Shown here: one piece after another, positions 51,276 to 60,400 of the stretch | How positions within the stretch are numbered: the first letter of the stretch is position 1 | How the letters are laid out: each line of letters starts with the position of its first letter | NCBI GenBank assembly: GCA_030424595.1 | Contig: JAUHWG010000010.1 | Coordinates: 124,001 to 188,000 of the forward strand | Length of the DNA: 64,000 nucleotides | Direction of reading: 5' to 3' | Source: Polyangia bacterium | GTDB lineage: Bacteria > Myxococcota_A > Polyangia > Nannocystales > Nannocystaceae | Notes under the pieces: model-generated | Seen by the model: the letters and a program-made list of their open reading frames with translations, nothing else | The model's database searches: none | Told to the model about the DNA's origin: nothing | Position numbers and translations under genes: made by a program

Positions 51276-52031
51276 TCATTCCCGAAGTTTGGCGGCCAGG
51301 GTTCGGTTGATGACCGCAAGGCCTGCCTGACGCTGGATCGCGCTCTTTGTCTCGTGATCCCACTCAAACGCCTTTGTATAAGCTCTGCGTCCCTGGCGAT
51401 AAAACCCGAGCCTGTTCCAGTCGTCGCGGATCAAGAAGGAGAGAAAGCCGCTCTTCTGAATGATGGCGCTCCGATCTTTCGTCCTGTGACCGATCACCGC
51501 GGGGAGGTACTCCAGCAGAGCGGACGGCATCACAGCGCCTGGGGGGAACACCCCGTCGAAGTGGGGCCCAAAACCGTCATGGATAGCATAGAAGCGTTCG
51601 AGGTCATCCGGGAGCGACCAGTCGCCTTCACCGTCGACGCCGTTCTTCGGCGCCTTCGGTGCTGCATTGGGGGCACCTCCCACCCAAAGCGCGAGGTGGT
51701 AGTACTGGCGCGGACCTGTGCCCATCTCCAGGATGTACCCCATCTGCCAAGAGCCCCTCCAGCGGCGGGCCATAAGGCCTAGAGTGCGCTTTTTGAGCTG
51801 TGTGAGCAGGCCTTTGACCTGATCCGCGATCGGGGCCCAGAGGAGCTCGAGATCGGATGTCGGCCAGACTTCGCGAGCTGCGGTGAGGGGGAGCCAGTCA
51901 TCGGTGCCGGCGTAGGTGTTCCATGCCCCCGCAGCGTCTAGGGAGAAAGCCTCAGCGAGCTTCTTTCTGAACGCGGGTGGCGGTCGGACGCCTTGAATGG
52001 CGCGAAGTACGTTCCAGAGGTCTTCGGTCAT
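51276..52031 (-). CDS. SMI1/KNR4 (SUKH)-like protein
   Basis: A 251-residue cytoplasmic protein. ATG 52031 (MTEDLWNVLRAIQ) is preferred over an upstream frame. The central segment WSLPDDLERFYAIHDGFGPHFDGVFPPG followed by LLEYLPAVIG is the characteristic SUKH/SMI1-KNR4 motif region (L-P-x-D-x-x-x-F-Y/L and the later D-G-F/W). In bacteria this superfamily mostly comprises immunity proteins that bind and block secreted polymorphic or contact-dependent toxins, but housekeeping members exist. Its neighbour on the opposite side of a transposase remnant is a large unrecognised protein; whether they form a toxin/immunity set is untested. Confidence 0.7.
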   Translation of the reverse strand: MTEDLWNVLRAIQGVRPPPAFRKKLAEAFSLDAAGAWNTYAGTDDWLPLTAAREVWPTSDLELLWAPIADQVKGLLTQLKKRTLGLMARRWRGSWQMGYILEMGTGPRQYYHLALWVGGAPNAAPKAPKNGVDGEGDWSLPDDLERFYAIHDGFGPHFDGVFPPGAVMPSALLEYLPAVIGHRTKDRSAIIQKSGFLSFLIRDDWNRLGFYRQGRRAYTKAFEWDHETKSAIQRQAGLAVINRTLAAKLRE

Positions 52032-52183
52032 TGTGTGTCCGGAGACTAGAGGGTCGACTCTCGTCTGTCGAGACGCCACTGGTGGCCGACCCCAACACTC
52101 GGACATCCTCACGGGCGGCGCCCGTCACCAGGGTAATGCCGAAATCGCCGAGGGAGAGCGAGTCGCTCCGGCTATCTCGTCCC

Positions 52184-52411
52184 TTACCCGACGCGATCGA
52201 AGGCGAGCCCGTGCTCACGCTTGACGGCGCGCCGGATATCCCGAAGGACTGCTCGTCCGAGGCAACCCGAGACCGTAGCGAGGAGCTCTCGGTCGTAGCC
52301 GAGGCGTACGGCCAAGGGTCCCGAGAAGGAGAGCACCCACTGGCGGTCGCCGACCGCCGGCAAGACGTGGTCGACCAGGAGCGCGGCTCCGTCGAGGATC
52401 CGTCGCCGTCG
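52184..52411 (-). pseudogene. IS91-type (zinc-binding) transposase remnant
   Basis: About 75 codons on the minus strand read LLVDHVLPAVGDRQWVLSFS, PLAVRLGYDRELLA then AVLRDIRRAVKREHG. They match the conserved LVDHVLP-x-VPxRQWVLS-x-P...L-x-YD block of myxobacterial IS91-like transposases. The zinc ribbon upstream and the catalytic part downstream are missing. No element ends were found. Confidence 0.65.
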
Positions 52412-52447
52412 CTGGACAACGAACAAGAGAGTGCGATAGGAGGAGAG

Positions 52448-53797
52448 GTGAACTCGAACCTTGTCGCCAAGACTGAGAAACACCTGGCCTCCAGTGCCCC
52501 TGGGACAGGCGTTTGGGACGCCTTTGTCGAGCGCGTGGAGGCGACCCCCCCCGAGGTGATTCGACAGTGTCTTGGCCAGCTCTCTGCGCTTTGGTCCGAG
52601 TCAACGGCGTCCTGGACCAACGCGCAATGTCGAATCGCACCGCCGGGCGCGTGGATGTCTGCGTGGCTCGCGGGGTCGGACCTGCACGGCGCGCTCCTCG
52701 ATCTTGTCCCGCGGCCACCCCCCGACGGAAAAGCTCCGCTCCAGCGTTCCACGTACCTGCGCGTGATGACCTACAAGGCGCACTCGAGGTTCGCGAACTC
52801 CATAAAGATGGTGGCGTTCTACAACGACGAAGTCGACGCCCGAAGCCAGATGCGAGAGGCCGCTGAGGACTATCACCGACAAGTCCGCCGGTACGGGCTG
52901 GAGGACGTGGAGGACATCTTTCCCCGGCCCTACGACGAGCTCCTCCTCGAGGTCTTCTGGCGGGGATCCAAGGTCGGCTCGGTCCGTCGCAGTACGACCC
53001 TCGCGGAGCGACCGCTAGGCGAAGCTGAGCTCGCGAAGCTCGTCCCCTCGGTCGGGGGGCGTGACCGCCTGCCCGATCGATTCCCCGACCCACGCCTTCA
53101 TAGAGCCCGGGCGCACCTGCTTTTCGAACTCCCCGCCAACATTCTCGCGGAGTTCGACGCCGGTGGCGTCTCCCCGCCTGAAATGGTGCCTCCTCCCAGG
53201 GACCTGGACTTCTGGGACGGTCATCTACAGACTGGCGTCTTCACACCGTACGAACTCCTCGCGAGGCTCGATGACTGCGACGAGGTGGGAGAGCCCGGGA
53301 GCTGGTCGGTGGCCAGGCCCGCCGACTTCGAAGAGCGCTATGAGACGGTGATCCTTCAGGTCTGCCGGGAGTTCGGGCTCATCCCGCTAAACCCGTCGGG
53401 CACGGCGCTCGAGTCCAGGGTTGATCTTCGCGCCCGCTGCCCGCTGCCCGGGCTTGAGTCCTGGGGCGAAGCGGCGTGGGAACAGTTGCACGAGACCCCC
53501 TGGAGCCCTCTGATCGCGAGGATCCTGAATTGGCAGCACTTCGTCATGATGGAGGTGCCATCCGAGCTTCCTGACCCCCTGCCACCCGCCTCTGCGAATA
53601 TGTGGTGGAGCGGGTACTACCACGTCGGGATCATCATGCGCATAAGCGAAGGTACGATCCGGTTTGAGCCCTATGAGGGGTACGATCTCATGGACGACAT
53701 GCCTCCCGGGTGGGTCTACGGGGTAGGCACTGCGATCTGTCGTCGACTCTGCGAGCTGTTCAATAAATTGGGGGCGGACGCACGAAGGGCGCGCTGA
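52448..53797 (+). CDS. Unrecognised 449-residue protein
   Basis: I do not recognise the family. The start is set at GTG 52448 because AGGAGG lies four bases before it, whereas the frame extending to 51977 overlaps the transposase remnant. The protein has no signal peptide and no membrane helix. The first part is helical (VWDAFVERVEATPPEVIRQC, EDYHRQVRRYGLEDVEDIF), then alpha/beta with FWRGSKVGS, FELPANILAEFD, DLDFWDGHLQTGVFTPYELL, GSWSVARPADFEERYETVIL and a C-terminal section MWWSGYYHVGIIMRISEGTIRFEPYEGYDLM. Trp is frequent. The gene is beside a SUKH immunity-type gene and a transposase relic, in a region with several gene fragments, so it may be part of a recently acquired or decaying cassette. 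A toxin is possible but not shown. Confidence 0.6.
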   Translation: MNSNLVAKTEKHLASSAPGTGVWDAFVERVEATPPEVIRQCLGQLSALWSESTASWTNAQCRIAPPGAWMSAWLAGSDLHGALLDLVPRPPPDGKAPLQRSTYLRVMTYKAHSRFANSIKMVAFYNDEVDARSQMREAAEDYHRQVRRYGLEDVEDIFPRPYDELLLEVFWRGSKVGSVRRSTTLAERPLGEAELAKLVPSVGGRDRLPDRFPDPRLHRARAHLLFELPANILAEFDAGGVSPPEMVPPPRDLDFWDGHLQTGVFTPYELLARLDDCDEVGEPGSWSVARPADFEERYETVILQVCREFGLIPLNPSGTALESRVDLRARCPLPGLESWGEAAWEQLHETPWSPLIARILNWQHFVMMEVPSELPDPLPPASANMWWSGYYHVGIIMRISEGTIRFEPYEGYDLMDDMPPGWVYGVGTAICRRLCELFNKLGADARRAR

Positions 53798-53850
53798 CCG
53801 AGTCATGCATCCGCGATCCGATAGAGGTTGAACACCTGGTTGCCGACGTC

Positions 53851-53892
53851 GCGGTCATCGCGGTCATCGCGGTCATCGCGGTCATCGCGGTA
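53851..53892 (+). repeat. Tandem 9-base repeat (GCGGTCATC)
   Basis: Four perfect copies plus GCGGTA. It lies in the 264-base gap between two convergent genes; read on the minus strand in one frame it would give repeated Asp-Asp-Arg, but no convincing gene contains it. Confidence 0.85.
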
Positions 53893-54061
53893 GGGACAGC
53901 CCTTAGCACTCGCACATAGACACATGGACTGTTGTATCGTCGCGCCGTGCTCACCGGCCGGCTGACGCACTGGCCGCGAGAGTCGAGCGTGTTCTTTGCG
54001 AGCTCGAACGGTTCCGGGTACGAGCGCGGCGGCTGAGCGCGCGCCCCCCTGGGCGCTGCCC

Positions 54062-55042
54062 TCATTGCCGCGCGGACTCCCAGGTCGCCGGCGGGCAGGC
54101 GCTCGTGTTGGTCCGGACGTCGCCGTTGAAGGCCCCTGAACCCGCGTCGAAGGTGCCGTCGATGAAGAACGTCAGCTTGCTGTCGAACGACTCGAGCCAG
54201 AGCCCGGGGATCAGGGTCAGGCCGCCGGTGCTCGGGTTATGGACGCCGGTCACGGCGAAGGTCCCGAGCGGCGAGACGAAGTCGGGATCACCGAGCCGAA
54301 GCTCGCCCGAGACGCCGCCCGCGCCGTCGTAGACCAGCGTCGTCTCGGAGTCGCGCGCCGCCCCGGTGCAGGACATCGAGCCCACGAAGACCTGGCTCCC
54401 GTCAGCGAGCGCGGCCGCCTCATCGCCGACGACCGTCGGCTCGCCATCGCCGTCGACAAGCTCGATCGTGAGCGGACCCCCCGCGAGGGTGTTGTCCTCC
54501 CCGGCCGCGTAGTCGACGAGCATCCCGCTGATCACCTTGGCCTCCGGATCGTAGGCCGCGCTCACGCCGACCAGCTCGATCGCCACGTCGGGGGTCATGA
54601 TCCAGTCGTCGGGCGCGAGCGCGATCAGCCCAGCGGAAGGCTCGTGGGTGCCGGTGAGCCTGTACTGACCGGCGCCGATCCCCGCGGGGTTGTCGGGGTC
54701 ATCCTTCAGTGTGACCGTGGCCACGAGGTCCCCCGCGGTGTTGGTGATCCCCGCGTCGACGAGCACGGTGAGTCCGTTGATCTCGGCCTCGCCGGTCCAG
54801 TTGCTGACCCCCTCCGGGAGCCCGCGGCCCGACGCCTCCCCGCCGGTCCCCGTCTCCGTCGTGGTCTCGGTGTCCGCCTCGGTGTCCGCCTCGGTGTCCG
54901 TGCCCGTGCCCGTGGTGCTCGCCGTCGCCGACGCCCCCGAGGTCTCGGTCTCGGAGGTGGCGCCCACGTCATCCCCAGCGCAGGCGCACAGGGGTAGGCA
55001 AAGGCAGGTCGAGAGCACCCAAGATTGTCCGTATTTGCGCAC
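54062..55042 (-). CDS. Lipoprotein of unknown function with beta-rich domain
   Basis: A 326-residue protein. GTG 55042 (with GGAGGA seven bases before, GGAGGACTTGATA-GTG) is chosen because it directly precedes the signal peptide; an in-frame start at 55111 adds 23 unlikely residues. The lipobox cysteine is Cys21 (PLCAC, followed by AGDD). A Thr/Glu/Asp linker (with repeated DTEA) runs to about residue 80. The rest is beta-rich: WTGEAEINGLTVLVDAG, GQYRLTGTHEPS, AIELVGVSAAYDPEAKVISG, SETTLVYDGAGGVSGELRLG, FAVTGVHNPSTGGLTLIPG and SKLTFFIDGTFDAGSGAFNGDVR. The paired 'THEPSAG...LIALAP' and 'VHNPSTGGLTLIPG' blocks show an internal duplication. The function is unknown. Confidence 0.7.
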   Translation of the reverse strand: MRKYGQSWVLSTCLCLPLCACAGDDVGATSETETSGASATASTTGTGTDTEADTEADTETTTETGTGGEASGRGLPEGVSNWTGEAEINGLTVLVDAGITNTAGDLVATVTLKDDPDNPAGIGAGQYRLTGTHEPSAGLIALAPDDWIMTPDVAIELVGVSAAYDPEAKVISGMLVDYAAGEDNTLAGGPLTIELVDGDGEPTVVGDEAAALADGSQVFVGSMSCTGAARDSETTLVYDGAGGVSGELRLGDPDFVSPLGTFAVTGVHNPSTGGLTLIPGLWLESFDSKLTFFIDGTFDAGSGAFNGDVRTNTSACPPATWESARQ

Positions 55043-55107
55043 TATCAAGTCCTCCACTCGTGGTCCGCCGTCCGCGTCCACGGGTTCAACACCGTCGGCG
55101 GCGCGCC

Positions 55108-55515
55108 TCACCTCGACACGCCGCCGCCGTCCATCGTCCCAGCGCGCGAGGGCGCCATCAATGGAGATATCTTGAACGCGCGAGGGCGCGGCGCCCCTCC
55201 GCCACCTGGCGCTGCACAGATCCCGACGTCCTCATGCCGAGGTGGAGCCATCCCCTCCTCGTACCAGGGGATGCACTCCTGGGTCGCACCAGGACACATC
55301 AGGGGCTTTGTTGTGTCGCAGAAGGGCGTGCAGCACCCGGCGGCCTGACAGCCCTCGACACATTCGGGGTTGAGGCAGGAGAGGCCCGACTTGCAGGCGT
55401 TGGCGTACTCCCATGGGTCGCCATAGAAGCCCTCTTCACCGGAGGCATCAAGGACGCATATGAAGTGATCACCGCTCGCGATGCAGAGTTCTTTGCCAGG
55501 ACAGCCCGGCTCCAA
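55108..55515 (-). pseudogene. 5'-truncated Cys-rich lipoprotein gene
   Basis: The minus-strand frame (open from about 55551 after TAA, with TTG 55515 the only formal start) has no signal peptide. It carries the disulfide pattern of the Cys-rich lipoproteins: GCPGKELC, CKSGLSCLNPECVEGCQAAG then CCTPFC, MCPGATQEC, VGICAAP. The matching order in the 48397 gene (CxxxxxC...CC...C...C) shows it is the C-terminal part of a related gene that has lost its 5' end. It lies 65 bases upstream of another lipoprotein gene on the same strand. Confidence 0.6.
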
Positions 55516-55659
55516 CCTCTTACCCGCATCGCTGCCGACCCCGCAACGCCGCGACCTTTAGCACCTGCTCAGGAAGTGCGCGTGATCGCATCACACGGGC
55601 CAAGAGGCCGCGCATCGACCGGCGTCACCCGGCGCCGACGGTCGATACGGCGCGCGACA

Positions 55660-56568
55660 TCAGCCGCGGTCGCTCATCTCGAAGTGCTCCGATACGAACT
55701 CGATGAAGGCTGTGATGACCGCCCGCAGATGGGAGCGCTCTGGGTAGACGGCGAAGAGGGGGACCACGAGCGGGTTGTAGGCGTCCAGGACCGAGACCAA
55801 CGCGCCGGCGCGGAGATCGGTCTCGAGCAGCGCGCGCGGGAGGATGGCGACGCCTAGGCCGCGACGACAGGCCGCGAGGGCGAGGCCGATGTCAGGACAG
55901 ACGATGTGTCGATGCGGCGGATCGGGGTGATCGCGGTGCCCCGGCCGATGGCCCATCGCTCGGAGGAGAATGCAGGAGTGGAGGCGGAGCTCGGCGGGCT
56001 CGCTGAGGACCCCATAGGCCTCGACATACCCCGGCGCCGCCACAGCGATGAGCTCATACGCCCCGACCCGCCGGGCGATCACCGCCTCGTCATGACCACG
56101 CCCCCCCCGCAGCGCGAGATCAAAGCGCTCATCGACCAGATCGACGTGGCGGTTGGTGGGCTGAAGATCCAGCGCGACGAGCGGGTAGCGCTCTAGGAAC
56201 TCTACCCATACATGATCGAAGCAGAGGAGGTCCTGGGGAATGGTCACCCTGAGGCGACCACGCGGGCTCTCATGATCAAGCGACGCAGCGTCGGCGATCC
56301 CCTGGAGACGATCCAGGACGTCCCGCACCTGCTCGAGCAGGGCCTCTCCCGAGCTTGTCAGCTGTAGACGCTGACGGGCGCGGACAAAGAGGCGAACGCC
56401 GAGGGCCGACTCGAGGTGGTTGAGCCTGCGGCTCAGGGTCGACTTCGGCAGGCGCAGGGCTGTGGCCGCACCGCTCATCGTCCCGATCTCGGTGATCATC
56501 GCGAAGGCCTGGAGCTCGTCGGTTGTTGGTAGCGTCGCGCCCTTGCCCACTAGAGCACCCCCTCCCAC
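55660..56568 (-). CDS. LysR-family transcriptional regulator
   Basis: A 302-residue regulator. The N-terminal winged helix covers about residues 16-75: FAMITEIGTMSGAATALRLP, KSTLSRRLNHLESALGVRLF and VRARQRLQLTSSG, the classical LysR HTH and linker helix. The C-terminal substrate-binding domain (about 105-300) has RGRLRVTIPQDLL, DLALRGGRGHD and LPRALLE with the usual Rossmann-like halves. The GTG at 56568 is the outermost start; a later GTG (VGKGATL) is also possible. It is divergent from a dimeric alpha+beta barrel protein gene; the palindrome TGTTCC-N4-GGAACA between them is a likely binding site. The inducer is unknown. Confidence 0.9.
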   Translation of the reverse strand: MGGGALVGKGATLPTTDELQAFAMITEIGTMSGAATALRLPKSTLSRRLNHLESALGVRLFVRARQRLQLTSSGEALLEQVRDVLDRLQGIADAASLDHESPRGRLRVTIPQDLLCFDHVWVEFLERYPLVALDLQPTNRHVDLVDERFDLALRGGRGHDEAVIARRVGAYELIAVAAPGYVEAYGVLSEPAELRLHSCILLRAMGHRPGHRDHPDPPHRHIVCPDIGLALAACRRGLGVAILPRALLETDLRAGALVSVLDAYNPLVVPLFAVYPERSHLRAVITAFIEFVSEHFEMSDRG

Positions 56569-56653
56569 GACAGCTCAGGCATGATATCGAGCCTCGCGCC
56601 GTATCCCTTGGACTTGTTGCAGATCTGCTCCCCCGACGTCCAGCCTATGCGTC

Positions 56654-56669
56654 TGTTCCTCGCGGAACA
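56654..56669 (+). promoter_or_regulatory. Palindrome TGTTCC-TCGC-GGAACA, probable LysR operator
   Basis: A perfect 6-bp inverted repeat with 4-base spacer, fitting the T-N11-A rule of LysR boxes. It lies 20 bases before the ATG of the divergent gene and just upstream of its TTAGAT -10-like hexamer (56676-56681). Confidence 0.5.
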
Positions 56670-56689
56670 AGGCGATTAGATCTGCTCTC

Positions 56690-57331
56690 ATGGACAGTGA
56701 CGACACGAAGAGGATCTACGAGATCGCGATTCAAGAGGTCAAGAGCGAGCACGAGGCGACGTACCCCGAGGCTCGCGCGGCCTTTCTCCGCCTCTTGGCG
56801 GAGCAGCCCGGGGTCGAGCGCGACTGGACGCTCCGCTCGTTCTTCACGATGCCCGAGCCAGACCGCGGGACGGTGCTGATCGGCCTCACCCGCTGGTCCT
56901 CGATCGAGGCGTTCAACCGCGCCGCTGCGACCCTCCAGGGGACCGAGGCCGCACAGGCGGTCTTCTCGAAGGTCAACATGCGCGCGTTTGTCCAGGCCCG
57001 CCCTGTCGGCGATGCGCCGCTCCTCCTGGAGGAGCACCTGACCGACCCCGACAGCGTCCTCGAGGTCGCTGTCCGCCGGCCCAAGGAGGGCGTTTCGGAG
57101 GAGGACTACGACGCTGCCTACGACGCCTTCTTCGCGCTCGTCGACGCTCAACCTGGGCTCAGGCACCGCCGCGAGCTCCGCGACGACGCAGGCGATCGGA
57201 TCGTCCTGATCGTCTGGGAGAGCCGGGCGGCGTTCACGAGAGCGCTCGGCTTCCTCCAAGGTCGCCGAGAGATGGGCGATTTCTTCTCCATGATCGACGT
57301 GCAGGCATACCAGGCGGGACAGCTCACCTAA
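56690..57331 (+). CDS. Duplicated dimeric alpha+beta barrel protein (ABM-like)
   Basis: A 213-residue protein composed of two similar halves (about residues 5-105 and 115-213). Each has the beta-alpha-beta-beta-alpha pattern of an antibiotic-biosynthesis-monooxygenase/EthD-like ferredoxin barrel: YPEARAAFLRLLAEQPGVERDWTLRSFF ... VLIGLTRWSSIEAFNRAA in the first, EEDYDAAYDAFFALVDAQPGLRHRREL ... VLIVWESRAAFTRALGFLQ in the second. Each half ends in a motif F-x-x-x-x-M/V like MRAFVQA / IDVQAYQ. Such proteins bind or oxidise small aromatic or polyketide molecules without a cofactor. The gene is divergent from a LysR regulator, which suggests substrate-induced expression. The start is ATG 56690. Confidence 0.75.
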   Translation: MDSDDTKRIYEIAIQEVKSEHEATYPEARAAFLRLLAEQPGVERDWTLRSFFTMPEPDRGTVLIGLTRWSSIEAFNRAAATLQGTEAAQAVFSKVNMRAFVQARPVGDAPLLLEEHLTDPDSVLEVAVRRPKEGVSEEDYDAAYDAFFALVDAQPGLRHRRELRDDAGDRIVLIVWESRAAFTRALGFLQGRREMGDFFSMIDVQAYQAGQLT

Positions 57332-57405
57332 GCGTGAGAGGCTGGACCACACTGAGACGGGCTCGCTGGTGGTGGCCGAACCGCCACGCCGAGGCTCCAC
57401 TCTAC

Positions 57406-60400
57406 ATGGCACAAACCTCACCACCGAGCGCCCCCCCGCTCAGCGATGACCTCCACAACATCGCGGAGGACCAGACCTTGGCAGCCCCGGCGCGCGTCTT
57501 TGGGGCGAGCGCGACGGGCGAGGCCGAGGCGCTCGCGCAGACACGCCTAGCCGGCGCAGAGCGACGAAGCGGGCCTCCTCCGGCCCCCGTGGCCGGAGGC
57601 GTTGAGCCCGACAGGGGGACGTCGGTCGGCCGCTATCTAGTCGTAAAGAAGGTCGGCGAAGGGGCGATGGGCGTCGTCTTCGCAGCCCACGATCCCGAGC
57701 TCGATCGCATGGTCGCGATCAAGCTCCTCCACGGCGCGAACCGAGGCGGTGATGCCCAGGCGCGGCTCCTGCGTGAGGCTCAGGTGCTCGCCCGCCTCAA
57801 CCACAACAACGTCGTCGCCGTCCACGATATCGGCGTACACGGCGAGTCTGTCTTCATCGCCATGGAGTTCGTGTCGGGGGATACCCTGCACCACTGGGCG
57901 GCTGTGCACCTCCGCGAAGAAGGGACGCCTCCCCCGTGGCAGGAGGTCACACGAGTGTTCGAGGCCGCCGGCAGAGGCCTCGCCGCTGCCCATCACGAGG
58001 GGCTGATCCACCGCGACTTCAAGCCGGCCAACGTGATGATCGGCGACGATGGGCGGGTCCGGGTCATGGACTTCGGGCTCGCGAGGGCTGCGCTCGATAG
58101 ACCTCACGAGGCGGACGAGCCCCTGCGACCGCCGGGCGACGTCGAGGAGCTGGGCGAGACGCTCGCGCAGAGCAGCGGGGAGGGACAACTGGCCACGCTG
58201 ACACATCACGGCGCGCTCATCGGGACGCCGGCCTATATGGCGCCCGAGCAATTCACAGGCGCCCGTGTCACCGCCCATACCGATCAGTTCTCCTTCTGTA
58301 CGGCCTTCTACGAGATCCTTTACGGCGAGCGTCCCTTTTCCGGCGAATCCATCGCCGAGCTCGCCGCCGCGATCCGCCGCGGACGAATCCCCGACCCGCC
58401 GAAGCGCACGACGATCCCAGGATGGCTGCGCCGAGTCCTACAGCGAGGCCTCGAGGTCGATCCCTCCCGGCGCTACCCCAGCATGGGCGCTCTGCTCTCG
58501 GCGATCGAGCAGGGTCGCGCTCGACGCAGGCGGCGACAGGTGGCGGCGCCGCTGCTGGCGCTCGCCGTAGTGTCCGCCGGTATCGTCGGTCTTCGCCAGC
58601 ATGATGCGACCCAGCGCGAGCGCGCCTGCCAGCTCGAGGGCGAGGCGATCGGCGAGATCTGGGACGAGGAGATCGCCGAGTCGGTGCGCTCGAGCATCCT
58701 CGCCACGGGAGCGCCATACGCAGGCGCGGTCGCGGCGAAGGTGGTGCCGGCGCTCGATCAGCACACCCTGGAATGGAGCGCTCGGGCGACAGAGGCCTGT
58801 CAAGCCGCGCGCGTCGAAGGTCGCTGGCCGTCTCCGGCCTACGACAAGGCGGCCTGGTGTCTTGATCATGCTCGGAGCGAGCTTGTCAGCCTCATCGACC
58901 ATCTCGGGGCAGCCGACACGGTCAGCGTCCAGGAGGCCCTCCCCTCGGTGATCGCCCTGTCGAAGCCTGAGGCGTGCGTTGATGAGGGGCGACTGGCGAG
59001 CCTTGGTGATCCACCTCCACACGCGCGCCGCCCTGCGGTCGCCGCCCTCTATGCGCAGATCTACCAGGCGCGCCGACGGGCGACCTCGGGCGACTACAGC
59101 GGTGCTCTGGCGGATATTCTCCGCGTCCGCGACGTCGCGGACACGGTCGGCTGGGAGCCCCTCAGGGCGGCGACGCGGGCAGCCCAAGCGCACCTCTACC
59201 ACCTCAACGGCGACTACGACATCGCCGAGCGTACGGGCAGAGAGGCCTTCAAGAGCGCCCTCCGAGCCCGCTCCTGGACCGTCTCCTTCGCCGTCAGCGC
59301 GGAGCTCGCGGAGGTCGTCGGAGTCCGTCAAGACAGGCACCGTGAGGGGTTGCTATGGGCAGATCTGGCGGATACGCTGCGGGTCCTCGCCGGTGACCCG
59401 ACAGGGATGTTAGCCGCGGACCTCTCCTTGATCCGCGGTCACATTGACCTAAAGGCGGGAGACTTCGCGAACGCGGCGTCCCGCTACCGGGAGGCCCTCG
59501 AGCTCGAGGAGACGATCCACGGCGCAGATCACCCGCTCCTCGCAGGCCCTCTCAACGCGCTCGGCTCGGCCCTCTCCAGCCTCGGCAAGTACAATGAGGC
59601 CCTCGAGCTCCACGAGCGAAGCCTGGTGCTCCGACGCGGGGGGCTCGCGGAGGATCATCCTGCGGTCGGAGACTCGCTCGTGGCCATGGGCTCCGTTCTC
59701 CGCGAGCTTGGCGCCCTCGAAGAGGCGAGGACGCGCTATCAGGAGGCGTTGCTCCTCTACCGCGGTGCGCTGGGGCCTAGGCACCCTCAGCTCGTGGAGA
59801 CGCTCAATGCGCTCGCAGATCTCGCCCTTCGTCGCGACGCGACGGACCAGGCCGAGCAATACCTAGAGGAGGCGCTCGCGATCGCAGTCACCCTCCGGGG
59901 TGATGACCGTGTCGAGCTCGCCAACACCTACATCAACCTCGGCCTCCTCGCGCGCACCCGCAGCGAGTACACGGCCGCCAGGAACTACTATGAGAGCGCG
60001 CTAGCCGTCTACCACGCGCTCTACGGAGACGATAGTCTCGCGGTCTCCAATCTCTACAACAACCTCGGATCGGTGGACTATTTTCAGGGCGACATGGTGA
60101 GCGCCAAGCTGCTCTTCCAACGTGCATTCTCGATCCGCGAACGGCTCCTCGGCCCCGATCACCCGGAGCTGAGCACCATCCTCAACAACCTCGGCAAGGT
60201 CTCCGAGCGCCTAGGGGCGAGCGAGGAGGCCCGCGCTAACTACGAGCGAGCGCTGGAGATCGCGCAGTCAGGCGTCGGCGAGGAGAGCCCGGCGCTCGCC
60301 AGCTTTCTCTTTAACCTCGCGAGCGTCGAGGCCACCCTCGGCAGAGCTGAAGAGGCGATTCGCTACTATGAGCGAGCCGACGCGGCGCTCTCTGGGCCCG

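Noticed and set aside
51977..52447. Upstream extension of the 449-residue gene
   Set aside because: It overlaps a transposase remnant on the other strand, has no start signal, and has low-complexity composition; a strong Shine-Dalgarno sequence lies at 52438-52443 before GTG 52448.
53803..53925. 40-residue minus-strand frame with repeated Asp-Asp-Arg
   Set aside because: It is produced by the 9-base tandem repeat and has no start signal or homologue I recognise.
57334..57405. GTG start of the Ser/Thr kinase three bases after the previous stop
   Set aside because: The first 24 residues are Trp/Arg-rich and not kinase-like; ATG 57406 gives the typical disordered N terminus. Coupling to the previous gene remains possible.
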